The position numbers and the translations under genes were made by a program. A stretch of 64,000 nucleotides of DNA from Magnaporthiopsis rhizophila (taxonomy: Eukaryota; Ascomycota; Sordariomycetes; Magnaporthales; Magnaporthaceae). How positions within the stretch are numbered: position 1 is the first letter of the stretch; the number at the start of each line of letters is the position of its first letter. The notes under the pieces were generated by a model. That model did no database searches. It was given only the letters and a program-made list of their open reading frames with translations, and was not told the origin of the DNA. Where the stretch lies: assembly GCA_003049465.1 (NCBI GenBank), contig PYSS01000048.1, positions 124,001 to 188,000 on the forward strand. Reading direction: 5' to 3'. This document shows, in pieces, positions 50,731 through 61,140 of this stretch.

Positions 50731-51330
50731 GCTGCGGAGGAGGAGGAGACGCTCACTTACTTCCCTTGATGATTTGAGTTTTTTTTTTTTTTTTTTTTTT
50801 TTTGCAGGGCTTGATTTTACGATGAAATTTCTGCATGTGGTTCGTAAGGGGTACTAGGACACGGTTTGGATGACAAATTTATTCGCACATAATACTTTTT
50901 TTTCGCATGGGGAGATTCTGATCGACCTGTCAATGTTCGGATTTTCGACGAGAATAGACGCATAATGCTCCTCGCACATCTTAGCTTGGTTTTAAAATGC
51001 CATGAATTGACATGGTGTTTCGGCCATCCAGGGGCTAGATTGTTGTCAAGTCGATGCAAACACCAAGTTCGAGTCTGCCCTGTGTCTGTAGATCACCGTC
51101 TAGAAGAAAAAAAAAAGAAGAAAAAGAAAAGCTCAACAATCGTAATACACTCAATTCATATACCGCCAAATGAGTGAGTCCCTATCTAGGCAACACGGAG
51201 ACCGCCATGCCTGGGCAGTATGCTAATAATCCATAAGAAGCCATTTTTAATTCTAAAAAATAAACATGTCCTTTATGATCCTAATCTCTTCCACACACTC
51301 TCCCTTGATAAATATCTCGCTGCAAGGAGT
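50731..51330. other. Convergent 3' region with T25
   Basis: 600 nt between two convergent repeat-protein genes. Contains T25 at 50779-50803 and is otherwise AT-rich. No gene seen. Confidence 0.55.
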
Positions 51331-52728
51331 CTAGTCGTCGTCCTCCTCCTCCTCCTTGGCGGCGGCCTTGTTCGCCTCATTGGCCTTGCCGTTGGCAGCT
51401 TTGTTTGCCTCGCCGTTAGCAGCCTTGTTGGCCTCGCCGTTGGCAGCTTTGTTGGCCTCGCCGTTGGCAGCTTTGTTGGCCTTGCCGTTGGCAGCTTTGT
51501 TTGCCTCGCCGTTAGCAGCCTTGTTGGCCTCGCCGTTAGCAGCCTTGTTGGCCTCGCCGTTAGCAGCCTTGTTGGCCTCGCCGTTGGCAGCTTTGTTGGC
51601 CTCGCCGTTAGCAGCTTTGTTGGCCTCGCCGTTGGCGGCGTTGTTGTTGTTGTTCTGTTTCTCGCCGGCCTGTTTGTTGTTCGCCTTGTCGGCAGCCCCC
51701 GCAGCCGGAGCAGCGGCGGCGACCTGGATGCCGCATGCCTGCGCCACGTCGGCGACGGCCTTGGCGCTGGCGTCGGCCTGCGCCTTGGCTGCGGCAGCGG
51801 GGTCCTCGGCGGCGCCGTTCTTGCCCTTGCCCTTTGCGTCCTTGCCCTTGGCCTCCTTCTCGGCGGCCTTGGCGGCCTTAGCAGCCTCCTTCTCGGCGGT
51901 TTTAGCGGCCTTAGCTGCGTCCTTCTCGGCGCCTTTGGCGGCCTTAGCTGCGTCCTTGTCGGCGGCGCCGTTGGCCGCCTCCTTGTTGGCCCCATTAGCC
52001 GCCCCCTTGTTGGCATCTTTGGCCGCCTCCTTGTTGGCGCCGTTGGCCGCCTCCTTGTTGGCGCCGTTGGCCGCCTCCTTGTTGGCTCCGTTAGCCGCCT
52101 CCTTGTTGGCTCCGTTAGCCGCCTCCTTGTTGGCGCCGTTGGCCGCCTCCTTGTTGGCTCCGTTAGCCGCCTCCTTGTTGGCTCCATTAGCCGCCTCCTT
52201 GTTGGCACCTTTGGCAGCATCTTTGGCTGCGTCAGCAGCCCCCTTGTTCGCCCCGTCGGCTTTCTTGGCCGCCTCCTTGCCCGCCGCCGCCGCTCCGGCC
52301 GGCTCGTTGGCCTTGGCGGGCGGCGCGGGCGGAGCGGCCTGCTGGGCGACTTTGATGAGGCTCTGGATGGCAGCCTCGCAGGCGGCGTTTACGCCCGCAG
52401 CATTGGCGCCACCGTTGGCGGCGTTGGCCGTGCCATTGCCCCGGTTGGCGTTTTCCTGGTTGGCATTCTCATTGGCGGCCTCGCCGTTGTTGGCATTGCC
52501 CTGGTTGGCCGCGCCGTTGCCGTTGTTGGCGCCGGCAAGGTTCTTGGCACTTCCCAGCAGTTCCTGGAGGTCGGCAATGTTCATGCCGGCCGGCTCGCGG
52601 CGCAGCAGGCCGCGGCGGGCCAGACCGCCGGGACCGGGCTGGATGAGGTGGGCGGAGACGGTGGTGGTCAGCAACAGGGAGTTGAGGGCCAGCGAGCGCC
52701 AGGACATGGTCGACTTGGAGGGAGACAT
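51331..52728 (-). CDS. Secreted Ala/Asn/Lys octapeptide-repeat protein, function unknown
   Basis: A single exon encodes 465 aa. Residues about 1-26 are a signal peptide (SLALNSLLLTTTVSA). The next part has paired basic sites (LARRGLLRREPAG) that could be cut by a Kex2-like protease. After an Asn/Ala/Gly-rich stretch and a short helical segment (CEAAIQSLIKVAQQA), two repeat arrays follow. Array 1 has about ten copies of GANKEAAN and variants. It is followed by Ala/Lys/Glu heptads (AEKDAAKAAK) that look like a continuous alpha helix or LEA-like region. Array 2 has about twelve copies of NGEANKAA. The C-terminus is strongly acidic (EEEEDDD). Only two cysteines flank the region, and no membrane anchor is seen. 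The composition resembles hydrophilic LEA/antifreeze-like or wall-associated repeat proteins, but I know of no named family that it matches. The array lengths probably vary between strains. Confidence 0.75.
   Translation of the reverse strand: MSPSKSTMSWRSLALNSLLLTTTVSAHLIQPGPGGLARRGLLRREPAGMNIADLQELLGSAKNLAGANNGNGAANQGNANNGEAANENANQENANRGNGTANAANGGANAAGVNAACEAAIQSLIKVAQQAAPPAPPAKANEPAGAAAAGKEAAKKADGANKGAADAAKDAAKGANKEAANGANKEAANGANKEAANGANKEAANGANKEAANGANKEAANGANKEAANGANKEAAKDANKGAANGANKEAANGAADKDAAKAAKGAEKDAAKAAKTAEKEAAKAAKAAEKEAKGKDAKGKGKNGAAEDPAAAAKAQADASAKAVADVAQACGIQVAAAAPAAGAADKANNKQAGEKQNNNNNAANGEANKAANGEANKAANGEANKAANGEANKAANGEANKAANGEANKAANGKANKAANGEANKAANGEANKAANGEANKAANGKANEANKAAAKEEEEDDD
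51380..51640 (-). repeat. 24-nt minisatellite (NGEANKAA array)
   Basis: About twelve tandem 24-nt units encode NG(E/K)ANKAA. Units differ by few substitutions, pointing to recent expansion or homogenisation. Confidence 0.9.
51960..52225 (-). repeat. 24-nt minisatellite (GANKEAAN array)
   Basis: About ten tandem 24-nt units encode GANKEAAN and variants. It has the same unit length as the array at 51380-51640 but a different sequence. Confidence 0.9.
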
Positions 52729-54364
52729 TTTTGAAGATATTCACAAGGAGTGTGAAGATTGGTATGAAAGGACGGAAGGAGTGTCAAGAAGAGAATCAGC
52801 AGCAGCAAAAGAGAGTGAGTGAAGAGACACCAGGTCCAAGGAGTTCAGAAAGCCGCTGAAGAACTGAGTAGAATGAAACAGTACAGTCTACGCGGTAGAC
52901 GTGAAAAGAATGGAAGGCCCGGCCGGTTCGTTGATCTCTGTGGTGTTTGTGATGAGGAGAAGACAAAAAGTGAGATCAGATGGCAGGGCAGACGCCGAGA
53001 TTTATATTCGGACGAGTTGCTGGGGCTGCTGTCTTTCTCATTTCCCAAGAGCCAAGCACCAGTCTAGCCAACCCTGGCTGTGCTCCGGCCGTTTGCATCA
53101 GAGACGCAGCAGGCACATGTCTCGCGGCTTCACCAAGGAGACTCCCCGCAGCTGGTCCTGTCACGGGGTCCCCTCACTCCCTCTCAGGAGGAGGCAAAGC
53201 TGTGGGCGAGCCCGACGGTCTGAGGGGTGGCGATGCACAAGGCCAAGTTTGCGCGCACACCCCCACAGACTCTGGAACACGGCTCCCGGATTCCATAGCA
53301 TAGGGCCGGATTCACATATACGAGAATCGAAACATGCTTTCCCAGGACATCCCAGCCAGCCACTGGAGTCTTTCGCCTTTTGGTTGCCATACATGGAACC
53401 AGATGAGCAGGCGTGCGATGGAGAGGGCCAGAAGCAGCCTAACACCTCGAGAGGTGGACCAGGTTGACCAGGGTCACTCCATGAGCAAACCTTCCGCTTT
53501 CGAGTCGCTGCGACTTTATTTGCTACCGGGTGCGGAGCCGTGGCAGGGAGGCAGCTCCCGAACTACGGCAGAACCGGGCTGGCGATGACAGGGGTTGCTT
53601 ATGCGGGTGGGCGGGCCAAGCAAGCCCTTGGCGAGTGCTTGATTCTATGCCCGACAAGGTTAAAGGTTAAAAAGTTTAGATCGTGGAGCCCAGGCTGGGG
53701 GATATGGAAGCCTCAACTGTGTCAGCCAACCGCGCAGGGAGTCGTACAGCGTTCCGAATCTCGCATGTCGGCTGCAGCACCTAATTAATGGTTTTGGCAG
53801 GACATGTCTGACAAGATGGCACAGAACGGGGGGAAAAGCAAGGCCAGAAGGCGCTCTCTGAGACGGACGACGGCAGAAGACAGGGTCCTTGCTCCAAGTC
53901 TCAGGCGGATCAAACGGCGCGCACGGGCCTCATGGGGGCTGGTTTCCTCAGGACCACCATGTCGACCGATCTCTGCGACCAGGTTCTGCAGAAGTCGCGT
54001 CTGCAAAGAGTGTGGAAAAAAGAAAAGGAGCGTGTTATCCCATGGTCACATCCCTAAATCCGATGACCCCGGAACCCAACCATCCGGCCTCGTTTCTCTA
54101 TCTCCTGGCTCCGCTCATTTTTTTCTTTTTCTATACGGGCAGCCCGGTTTCGACAAGCACCCAGCGACCCAATGTGGAAGGGCTGGAACAAGCTGCTGGC
54201 TTCGTCTGGTCTGTGTTCCATCCATCTGATTGAACCTGGAACCCCACTGCCGCATTATTCCCCCGCTGTGCAACCCCTTGGCGATGAATCTCGGCACAGC
54301 CTTCTCCAGTAAACGAACCATAGCACTGCACATCGGGAACAAATAAGTGACGAGAGACAACACA
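52729..54364. other. Divergent intergenic region, octapeptide-repeat gene/Nudix gene
   Basis: A 1.6-kb region including the TATA box of the repeat gene at about 53000. Short frames (for example 53804-54229) show no bias or domain. Confidence 0.5.
53000..53006 (-). promoter_or_regulatory. TATA box of the octapeptide-repeat gene
   Basis: TATAAAT on the minus strand lies about 270 nt before the ATG at 52728. Confidence 0.5.
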
Positions 54365-55151
54365 ATGAGCACAGACTCGATAAACCGCCCTCGTGTTGGC
54401 GTCGCCGCCGTTATAGCCAGGTCGGACGGGACGGTCATCCTAGGCCGCCGCAAGGGTTCTCAGGGAAGCGGTGGGTTGCGCACCACCGCCCAACAAACAA
54501 GAGTCACTCCCACATCCACATTACTCGCTTCTCCCCTTGGTCACTGCTACCCGTTTCCTCAAACACAATGACATCCCCGCATCCCTCTCGTCTTTCCAAC
54601 CCGTCCACCTGCTAACGTGTTTCCGCATTCCCCATCCCTCACAGGCCAGTGGGCTTTTCCCGGCGGCCACCTCGAGTTCGGCGAGTCCATCCTGGGCTGT
54701 GCCGAACGCGAGACGCTCGAAGAAACAGGTCTACACGTCAGAGGCGTCAAGATCGCCGCCGTTGCCAATTCTATATTTACCGATACGCAGCTCCATTACG
54801 TCACCCTTTTTGTGCAGTGTGAGGCACGCGACCCGAGCAAGGAACTGGTGCCCCAGGTGAGTGAGTGGACCTGCTGGGGACTCTCCAACGCACAGATAGA
54901 CACATACATACACATACATACCCATGGCGCTTCTCTTGGCCCGCCTTCTATTCCCCGTCACCGACTGCTAATCAAGCATCGTCGACAATCTAAAACAGGT
55001 CACGGAACCAGACAAGTGCGAGGGCTGGTCCTGGCGGTCCTGGGCGGACATCAAGAAGATGGCGGACGAGGACCGAGAGACGGAGAGGCTCTTCCTCCCC
55101 ATCACCAACCTGGTCCGCGAGCATCCGAACTTTGGTCAGGCTGGCCCATGA
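54365..55151 (+). CDS. Nudix hydrolase, NUDT15/MutT-like
   Basis: Three exons, 54365-54470, 54645-54856 and 54999-55151, give 156 aa. The Nudix box is complete at about residues 43-65: G, five residues, E49, seven residues, then REtlEEtG (Arg57, Glu58, Glu61, Glu62, Gly64). It is preceded by WAFPGGHLEFGE. The early RPRVGVAAVIARSDGTVILGRRKGSQGSG and the later YVTLFVQCEA and EPDKCEGWSWRSWADI fit the NUDT15/MTH2-type subgroup, which removes pyrophosphate from oxidised or modified nucleotides or related diphosphates. The first intron uses a GTGGGT donor and falls just before the PGG segment, with a split Gly codon. It is cytosolic, as no targeting signal is seen. The exact substrate is unknown. 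Confidence 0.88.
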
Positions 55152-57070
55152 CGTGAAACGTTCACGGAATCCAGATCGGGCCTGAGTTACCAGTCTCCCG
55201 TGCGGGCAGGTATAGCCGATAGAGGGGTGGGTGTTCCCCAAGGCAACCCGTATTGCATTCGTGCTCGGATGAGGCTACAATAGCAAGAAAGATGATACAA
55301 GCTGCAAGTAGAAAATTGACACCGGCTGAACTTTGACAATAAGGCTTGGGACGGAAGAGATTCTGGAAAACAAGGGGGCTCCAGCAACTCAACCACCAGC
55401 CAAGCCCAGCACTCTCACCAGAAACCGTGGCGCAGGCCCAAACACCGCTCATATTCGTACCCGTCTCACAACGTCCAGCCAAAAACCCCGCTTTGGTACC
55501 CGGCGCCGGGTTTGGCACCTCGAGGATCTGCGCGTCATCCGGGCTCCAATTGAACAGATCTGCCGTCTAGTGCTTGTCGCCCTTCGTACTGGTGGATGAC
55601 CTGGTTCAAGATCCCATACAGCCCAAGAGCTCACGGAATGGGTTTCCATGCTACAATTGCTATCGATCTTCGCCGCCTCAAATAAGTTCTTGCCAATCCG
55701 CAGCAACCACGGCGAACATCCACCCTTGATGGCTGTGGCTTCCTTCACCGGTTGCTAGGTTCGTCCCTCCGGTTGACTCTCGGGTTTTCTGCGCTGAGCC
55801 AAAGCGTTTTCATCTCTCTCTCTCTTTTGCCAAACCGTGGCTTGCGCCGGTGCTACTGGCATCCGCGGCGCATATCTCGCCCACGCGTCGCTGCGGCAGG
55901 CAGAGCAGGTGCTGGGCTTGGGCGCCGTACTCGCTGTAGTCTACCAAGAGGGGTAAGTGCTCCGCCTTGGGCTTCGCCAGCGCGAACTGCCCTAGCACCT
56001 TCGAGGTTCCCGTACCTAGTTTGTCCCAAGATCTCACATTTTGCTCCGTGACAGAAGCGGTTGCATCAGCGATAGGGGAATTTTGGCTGTCTGCATGGTG
56101 AGGTCGTGGATTCCCCCGCAACCCTTAGGCGGATATAAACGCTCGCAATCCCTCAGGCGCTAAGGAACGGCACTCATGCGCCTGCCAGTTTTGTATGAGA
56201 CCGGATCTGGTGTGCCCAATGCTGCTCTCAGTTTTGTACTGCGGAATGGTTGAAGCACACCCAAGCCACCGCCAGCATGCGATCCAATCATGAATGCAAC
56301 GCAATCTGACAAAACCTGGCCGGCAGTGTGGGTGGCCGCAAAGCCGCCGCGTAGGGCGCATGTGTGGCGAAGCTTGGCGTCAAGCTGAGACCAAACAAAG
56401 TGTCCCAGTGGACACAATTTCGCCGTGGTCTCGCCGAGCTGCAAAGGATGACGAAGAGGATGACCGTTTTTGACTCCGAAAGTCCAAAAGACAACACAAG
56501 GGAACTTACCGGCGCTGGAGAGTATGCACTTTTGTATCAAAAAATAACAGCATGTCGCCATGTAGTGACCCATGTCAAGGGCCAATCCAGCGGCCGCTGC
56601 CCAAGCCCCCATCATGCAAAGGCCCTCGCCAATCCGGTGGCTGACAGTTACGGTCGCGAGTGACCTCGCCGACAAAAAAAACCGTGGTGAGATCCCTCAT
56701 GGGGCCGGCCGCGTTCGCAGGTAGGAAGGCTTACTAGAAAAAGCCCATGCAGCAGAAAACAAAGGATACGAAAACAAATTAATTACTATTCACCTTCACC
56801 AAAGATGGATTTCGCCCAATGCACAGATCTATCGCGGCATGATTTATATAAACGTCAATTTGCCCTTCATTCGAGATATCTGCACAACGCATCATCACCA
56901 CCAAGCTTTCCAGCGTTTCCACGCGTGCATCACAACGATAACCACAGCGAATTCCACCTCCCGCTCCGCCACCGCCACAGATCCTAAATCAGCGGCCGAC
57001 GTACGCCCCCAGATTCCCAACCTAGCCACCAACTCACGCCCAGCCACATCAAGAAAATCTCCTGCCCACC
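55152..57070. other. Intergenic region upstream of the small secreted protein gene
   Basis: A 1.9-kb region ending in a TATA box and a long CA/CC-rich leader. No other gene is supported; the plus-strand frame crossing 56839-57297 is the leader and a wrong frame of the next gene. Confidence 0.5.
56843..56852 (+). promoter_or_regulatory. TATA box of the small secreted protein gene
   Basis: The palindromic TTTATATAAA is about 220 nt upstream of the ATG at 57071, followed by a CA-rich, G-poor leader. It is a strong core-promoter match. Confidence 0.6.
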
Positions 57071-57400
57071 ATGCGTCATTCCTCGGCCGTGCTGGTCCTG
57101 GGCCTCATGGCCGGCGTGTCCGTTTCCAGCGCGCTTCCGTACCTTGGAGCAAACTGCTACGTCAGGTGTATTGTTTCCCCATGCCCCAGCGACGGGTGCT
57201 TCACGAGGACCATGTAAGTTCGGCCACCGAATACCCCACGCATGCGCGACATGCCCCACAGTGGCTGCCGAAACTTGGTGCAGTCGAATACGGATGAGAG
57301 GGACAAAAAAGGCTTGGTTTGCTAACTCTCTATTAATCGCAGCTCTCCAACCAAGCCACGCATTGGACTTGCAGGGAGTGGCTTGAGCACTAGCAACTAG
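57071..57400 (+). CDS. Small secreted cysteine-rich protein (effector candidate)
   Basis: Two exons, 57071-57213 and 57343-57400, give 66 aa. The 129-nt intron has a GTAAGT donor, a GCTAACTC branch site and a CGCAG acceptor. Residues 1-20 form a clear signal peptide (VLVLGLMAGVSVSSA), leaving about 45 mature residues. Four cysteines are tightly spaced (C-x3-C-x4-C-x4-C: NCYVRC, SPC, DGC), followed by a basic Ser/Thr tail without cysteine. The size, signal peptide and even number of cysteines fit secreted fungal effectors or antimicrobial peptides. No homologous family is recognised. A TATA box upstream implies inducible or strong transcription. Splice-site quality and the open frame across the junction support it as real, but without transcript data the model remains an inference. 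Confidence 0.65.
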
Positions 57401-58142
57401 GGGAGAAGAAACAGAGAAGGTATTGTTTCCGGAAAGGGATGCTGATCGTCTTCCGCCAAGCGGGTCACTTTTTAGTTAGGCGTTGGGGTTTGTTTGTTTG
57501 TCCTTTTATTTCCAACGTGGATATCAGGTGTTCGGCGTCCAGCGAATTGCATATTCTTGATTTTTTTTTGCTCATTTTCCAGGCAGTCCAGCAGTTGTTT
57601 TTAATTAGGAATGTCATGATTCCATCAGCGCGGGAACAGGACATCCCCATGTCTGATGCTCCGTGTTTATCGCAGTGAACGTACGATAAACCATGAGACT
57701 ATGGAACAACCCGTTTACCAATATTCTGTGTGAGTGTGAATTTATAGCCGTTCCCGTCTGCGCTGCTCGTTCGGGCTAGTTAAGAGGAGCACTTGTATGG
57801 GGTTTCAAACGCTTCCCATTCCTTTTACAACTTCACTCTGCGCCGTTAATGGTAGCGGACGGAACTTGTTTGCGGATTGACATGGAAGAATGGAAGACGA
57901 ATATGGGCAGAGATACTGTCTCGGAAGAAAGACGGCACATAATCCAGGAGACGTTGATTTCTTAGTTGGGATATTACCGCAATTACTACGTAGTTATCCA
58001 ATGACTGTTGAATATCTGCTTTTGAAAGATAATTGCCACACCGGTGAAGGATTTACGAACAGTTGCCTTCCCCGCACTGCTAACGCTGCTGTATCCTGAA
58101 CTGAATATGTGCCACAAAACCGAAACGCTCGGAAGCTCCTAT
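57401..58142. other. Convergent AT-rich region
   Basis: 742 nt between the small secreted protein and the alpha/beta hydrolase. AT-richer than its surroundings and without any supported feature. Confidence 0.5.
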
Positions 58143-59175
58143 CTACAAAGTCTTGACATGCTTGTAGGCGGCAACCAGGTTATCCGCCAACTCCTTGGGC
58201 TTGCTGAGGACGGGCGCATGACCGGTGTGCATGGTGGCGCTGAAGCTACCAGGAGGGAACTGAGAAAACATGGCCTGCTGCAAGGCCAAGGGCACGGCGT
58301 TATCCTTCTCGGTGAATATGTATCCGACATTGAAGCCGTTTTTCCAGGGGGCGTATTGCGAAGGTTCTTCGAAGGCCTTGCTCGTCATTTGACGCAGCGA
58401 AGCAATTCCTTTGGCCACCAGCGCCTTGTCCTCCACCCCGTTGTACTGTAAGGTTCAAGCTAGGTCAGTACCACTGGCGGTACTCATACTATCGGGCATA
58501 ATTATACGCCTCAATGGTAATTATAAAAGTATCGAGCGGAACAAAACGTGTGGAAATTTTACTCACGAAAGTCTCCCCAACTGTCTCTGGCAGCAGGGAG
58601 CCGAATCTCCCATCGGCCTGAAGCAGCACAATTTGCTTTAGCCCCTATACGATCGCCAGCGGCATATATTAAGACGAAATCCTTCTTACCGAAATACTGA
58701 TATACTCAGGAACGCCGTCTTTCTCCAGCATGCTGGACAAGCTCGTGCCGACGTCCAAGGCCATGGCAGCTACGAAAACGTGCGAGAGAACCCCGCCTTG
58801 TTTTCCGGCCGCCTTGCGCTGCTGGACGCTGAGGCCCTCGACGCCGTTAGACGTGGCCAGCCCGCCGTACGAGTGGGCCACCAGCACGACCTCCTTGCCC
58901 GCGTCGACGAGCGGCTCCAGGTCAACCCGGACTGCGGCACCGTCGTCATACAGGCCAATCTCTGGGTCCGTGGTGCCGACGCTGGGGAGGGCCGAGACCG
59001 ATGTGGAATATCCTCGACCCTCAAGCTCGGCGCGGAGCAGATCGAACGTCCAAGGCCCATGCCAGGCTCCGTGGACCAGGTGGAAGTGGACTGGGGATGC
59101 GCTGTCGGGCTGGCAGAGGACGGCGTCGAGGCTGGGGGCTAAGGCCAGCGGGAGGGGATTTTGGATTCCCATCAT
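58143..59175 (-). CDS. Alpha/beta hydrolase (esterase/lactonase-like)
   Basis: Three exons, 59175-58690, 58617-58567 (51 nt) and 58445-58143, all phase 0, give 279 aa. The oxyanion strand LVHGAWHGPW lies at about 33-42, the nucleophile elbow is AHSYGG with Ser102, the acid is probably the Asp in TEKDNAVP, and the His is in TGHAPVLSKP near the end. The length and arrangement match the small AB_hydrolase_6 enzymes common in fungi, related to plant methyl-esterases and to polyketide-tailoring hydrolases. It would cut an ester or lactone; the substrate is unknown. The short second exon (ADGRFGSLLPETVGETF) is supported by in-phase junctions on both sides. There is no signal peptide, so it is probably cytosolic. 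A strong TATA box lies about 105 nt upstream. Convergent with the small secreted protein gene. Confidence 0.87.
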
Positions 59176-59278
59176 GCAATGTCGACGGTGGACGAATGAG
59201 GAAGTCAGGAAAGAGGAGCGGTCGTTAAGTATTGGAAGGAAAAACACAGGCGCTTTCGTGGGGCAGGGGAACACGGGA

Positions 59279-59286
59279 TTTTTATA
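59279..59286 (-). promoter_or_regulatory. TATA box of the alpha/beta hydrolase gene
   Basis: TATAAAAA on the minus strand is 104-111 nt before the ATG at 59175, at a suitable distance. Confidence 0.6.
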
Positions 59287-60860
59287 CCGTTCTTTTGTCC
59301 CTGGTATCCCACGCAGCTGGTGTCGGTCCTTCTCGGTCCCTCCCTTGCTTGGCTACCTACTTGCTAAGACCGATTGGTCGCTTGGCCGCTTGGCTGTATC
59401 GCTACATCCTGAGGGAAGCTGACATATGGGTCAAGCTAAGAAGCGAGCGGTTCATTCACCGTGATATTATGTCGATCACTCCGAGACCGGCCGGCGGGTT
59501 AGGCAGGTTCTGGCGATCTGGTGCAACGTCTCTATCGCGATTCAACATTAAAGCCGTCGGACTTCCCCATTCCCATTGACGAAGGATGCTTTCTGCAGAA
59601 GGACGGCGCAGGGTAAAGGGTGAGTTGGTGGTCAGCACCGACGACCTGGGGACTTTGCAGTGTCCATTTAACACCTGACAACGTCGGTATGCGCGGCGGG
59701 CGGATGCCGTGGAACAGCATTTTCCACTCTACCGAAATCCAGGGAAAGTCCGTAGCTGCGCAATCACTCCATAGAGTGGTTCGTGGATCCTGGGACACTC
59801 AAACTGCCCGATCTGTTTACAAGTAGCGCCGAGTCAACAGTGAGATTTATGTCGGGGCTCTGTCAATGTGTGGCTGCCTCCTGCTAGGCAATGGTGGCTG
59901 ATGGAGGAGCGCCTGCTGTGCGAGCGACCAACTACAAATCAGCCACAAATCCGAGAGGGTGTGGCACAAGACATTCAAGCCTCAACTGGGCGCGCAGCAC
60001 GAATGAAAGTTGTGTCTCCCATCGGGCAAGAAAACAATCAATCTCACGTGGACTTTATGCAAGCACTTTATCTTGGGTACACGGTGGCTGTGGCGCGTCG
60101 CGTTCTTCGCGCCGACATGGAGGCTGAGGCGGGCGGTCTGGTGAGGGACAGTAAGCAGAGAGAGGAGTCCCCACAGTACAAGTCCCGCCTAATTATGGAT
60201 TTCCCAGCGTCTGCATTTGGTCTACTCATCTGAGGTTGAGACGCAACTTGGTCCTCGCCTCCACACCTCGACTGTTTGCAGATTGCCTTCTATCTAATGA
60301 TGGATGCGGATGCCTATGTTCTCGAAGGCCTGTGCAACGACGCGATCCCATCAGCGGAAACAGCCTCAGCGGATGTGTCGACTGTCGACTGTCAACTGCC
60401 GGACATCCTAGCCACCGCGCCGTCAGACGGCAGCCTGGGCGGCGTGGCACCAAGGGTGGCATTGACCTGCTAACAGCCGCCCGGAATAGAACAAGGATGT
60501 GCGCCACCCCGCCCTCCCTGACACCACCACCATGAAAGGAGGGACCAACAGCCCGGGAAGCGCCATCCCACACGCTCACTCGCGATGAGGGTGTCCTCGG
60601 TTCCAGATCTTTACAGGTAGGAGCAATAACGTCGGCGCGTGTGCCGACTGGCATGGATTCTGCACTGCCGCATTGGACGACTGTTGGCGGGCTGGAGTTG
60701 GCAGAATCACCCAAAAGGGGAATGTCGAAAGCGGGGTGCCGGCGTTTATTGATTACTGGGATAGGGGCATCTGATGTCTTGGGTTACTTGCGGCAGCCCA
60801 CACTCAGCAACACCGTGCTATCGTCATCCGGGACATCGCCGGCTCATCTTACATGCCCCT

Positions 60861-60870
60861 TATATATAAG
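60861..60870 (+). promoter_or_regulatory. TATA box upstream of the thaumatin-like gene
   Basis: TATATATAAG lies about 275 nt before the ATG at 61141. Confidence 0.5.
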
Positions 60871-61140
60871 TGCAGGTGCCGAATCCCGCAGATCGTGGCT
60901 GCAGAAGCGAATTGGAGACACCATATCACCCCTAATCCCCGAATGATACTAAAAAACGGCCAGGACTCATCACCACACTGACTTACACAAATCGTCATCC
61001 CCGAAGAAACGACAGTGACATATCCGCCCATAATACAACCCATCTTCCACGACCGCCCGGAAACTAAGCAAGGAAGAGAAGCACTTATTTCGAGAAAGCG
61101 ACTAGCAAGCTGACAAGCAAAGCAAGGAGACAGCGGACTA

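Larger units (their letters stand above)
59176..61140. other. Divergent intergenic region, hydrolase/thaumatin-like gene
   Basis: A 1.97-kb region. Only the two TATA boxes are noteworthy. Frames such as 60236-60535 and 60641-60946 show no coding signal. Confidence 0.5.

Noticed and set aside
53804..54229. 141-codon plus-strand frame
   Set aside because: No bias, domain or promoter; overlaps other open frames of similar length.
56839..57297. 152-codon frame across the small secreted protein gene
   Set aside because: Starts between TATA box and ATG and reads the wrong frame of the signal-peptide exon; low-complexity His/Thr/Ser.
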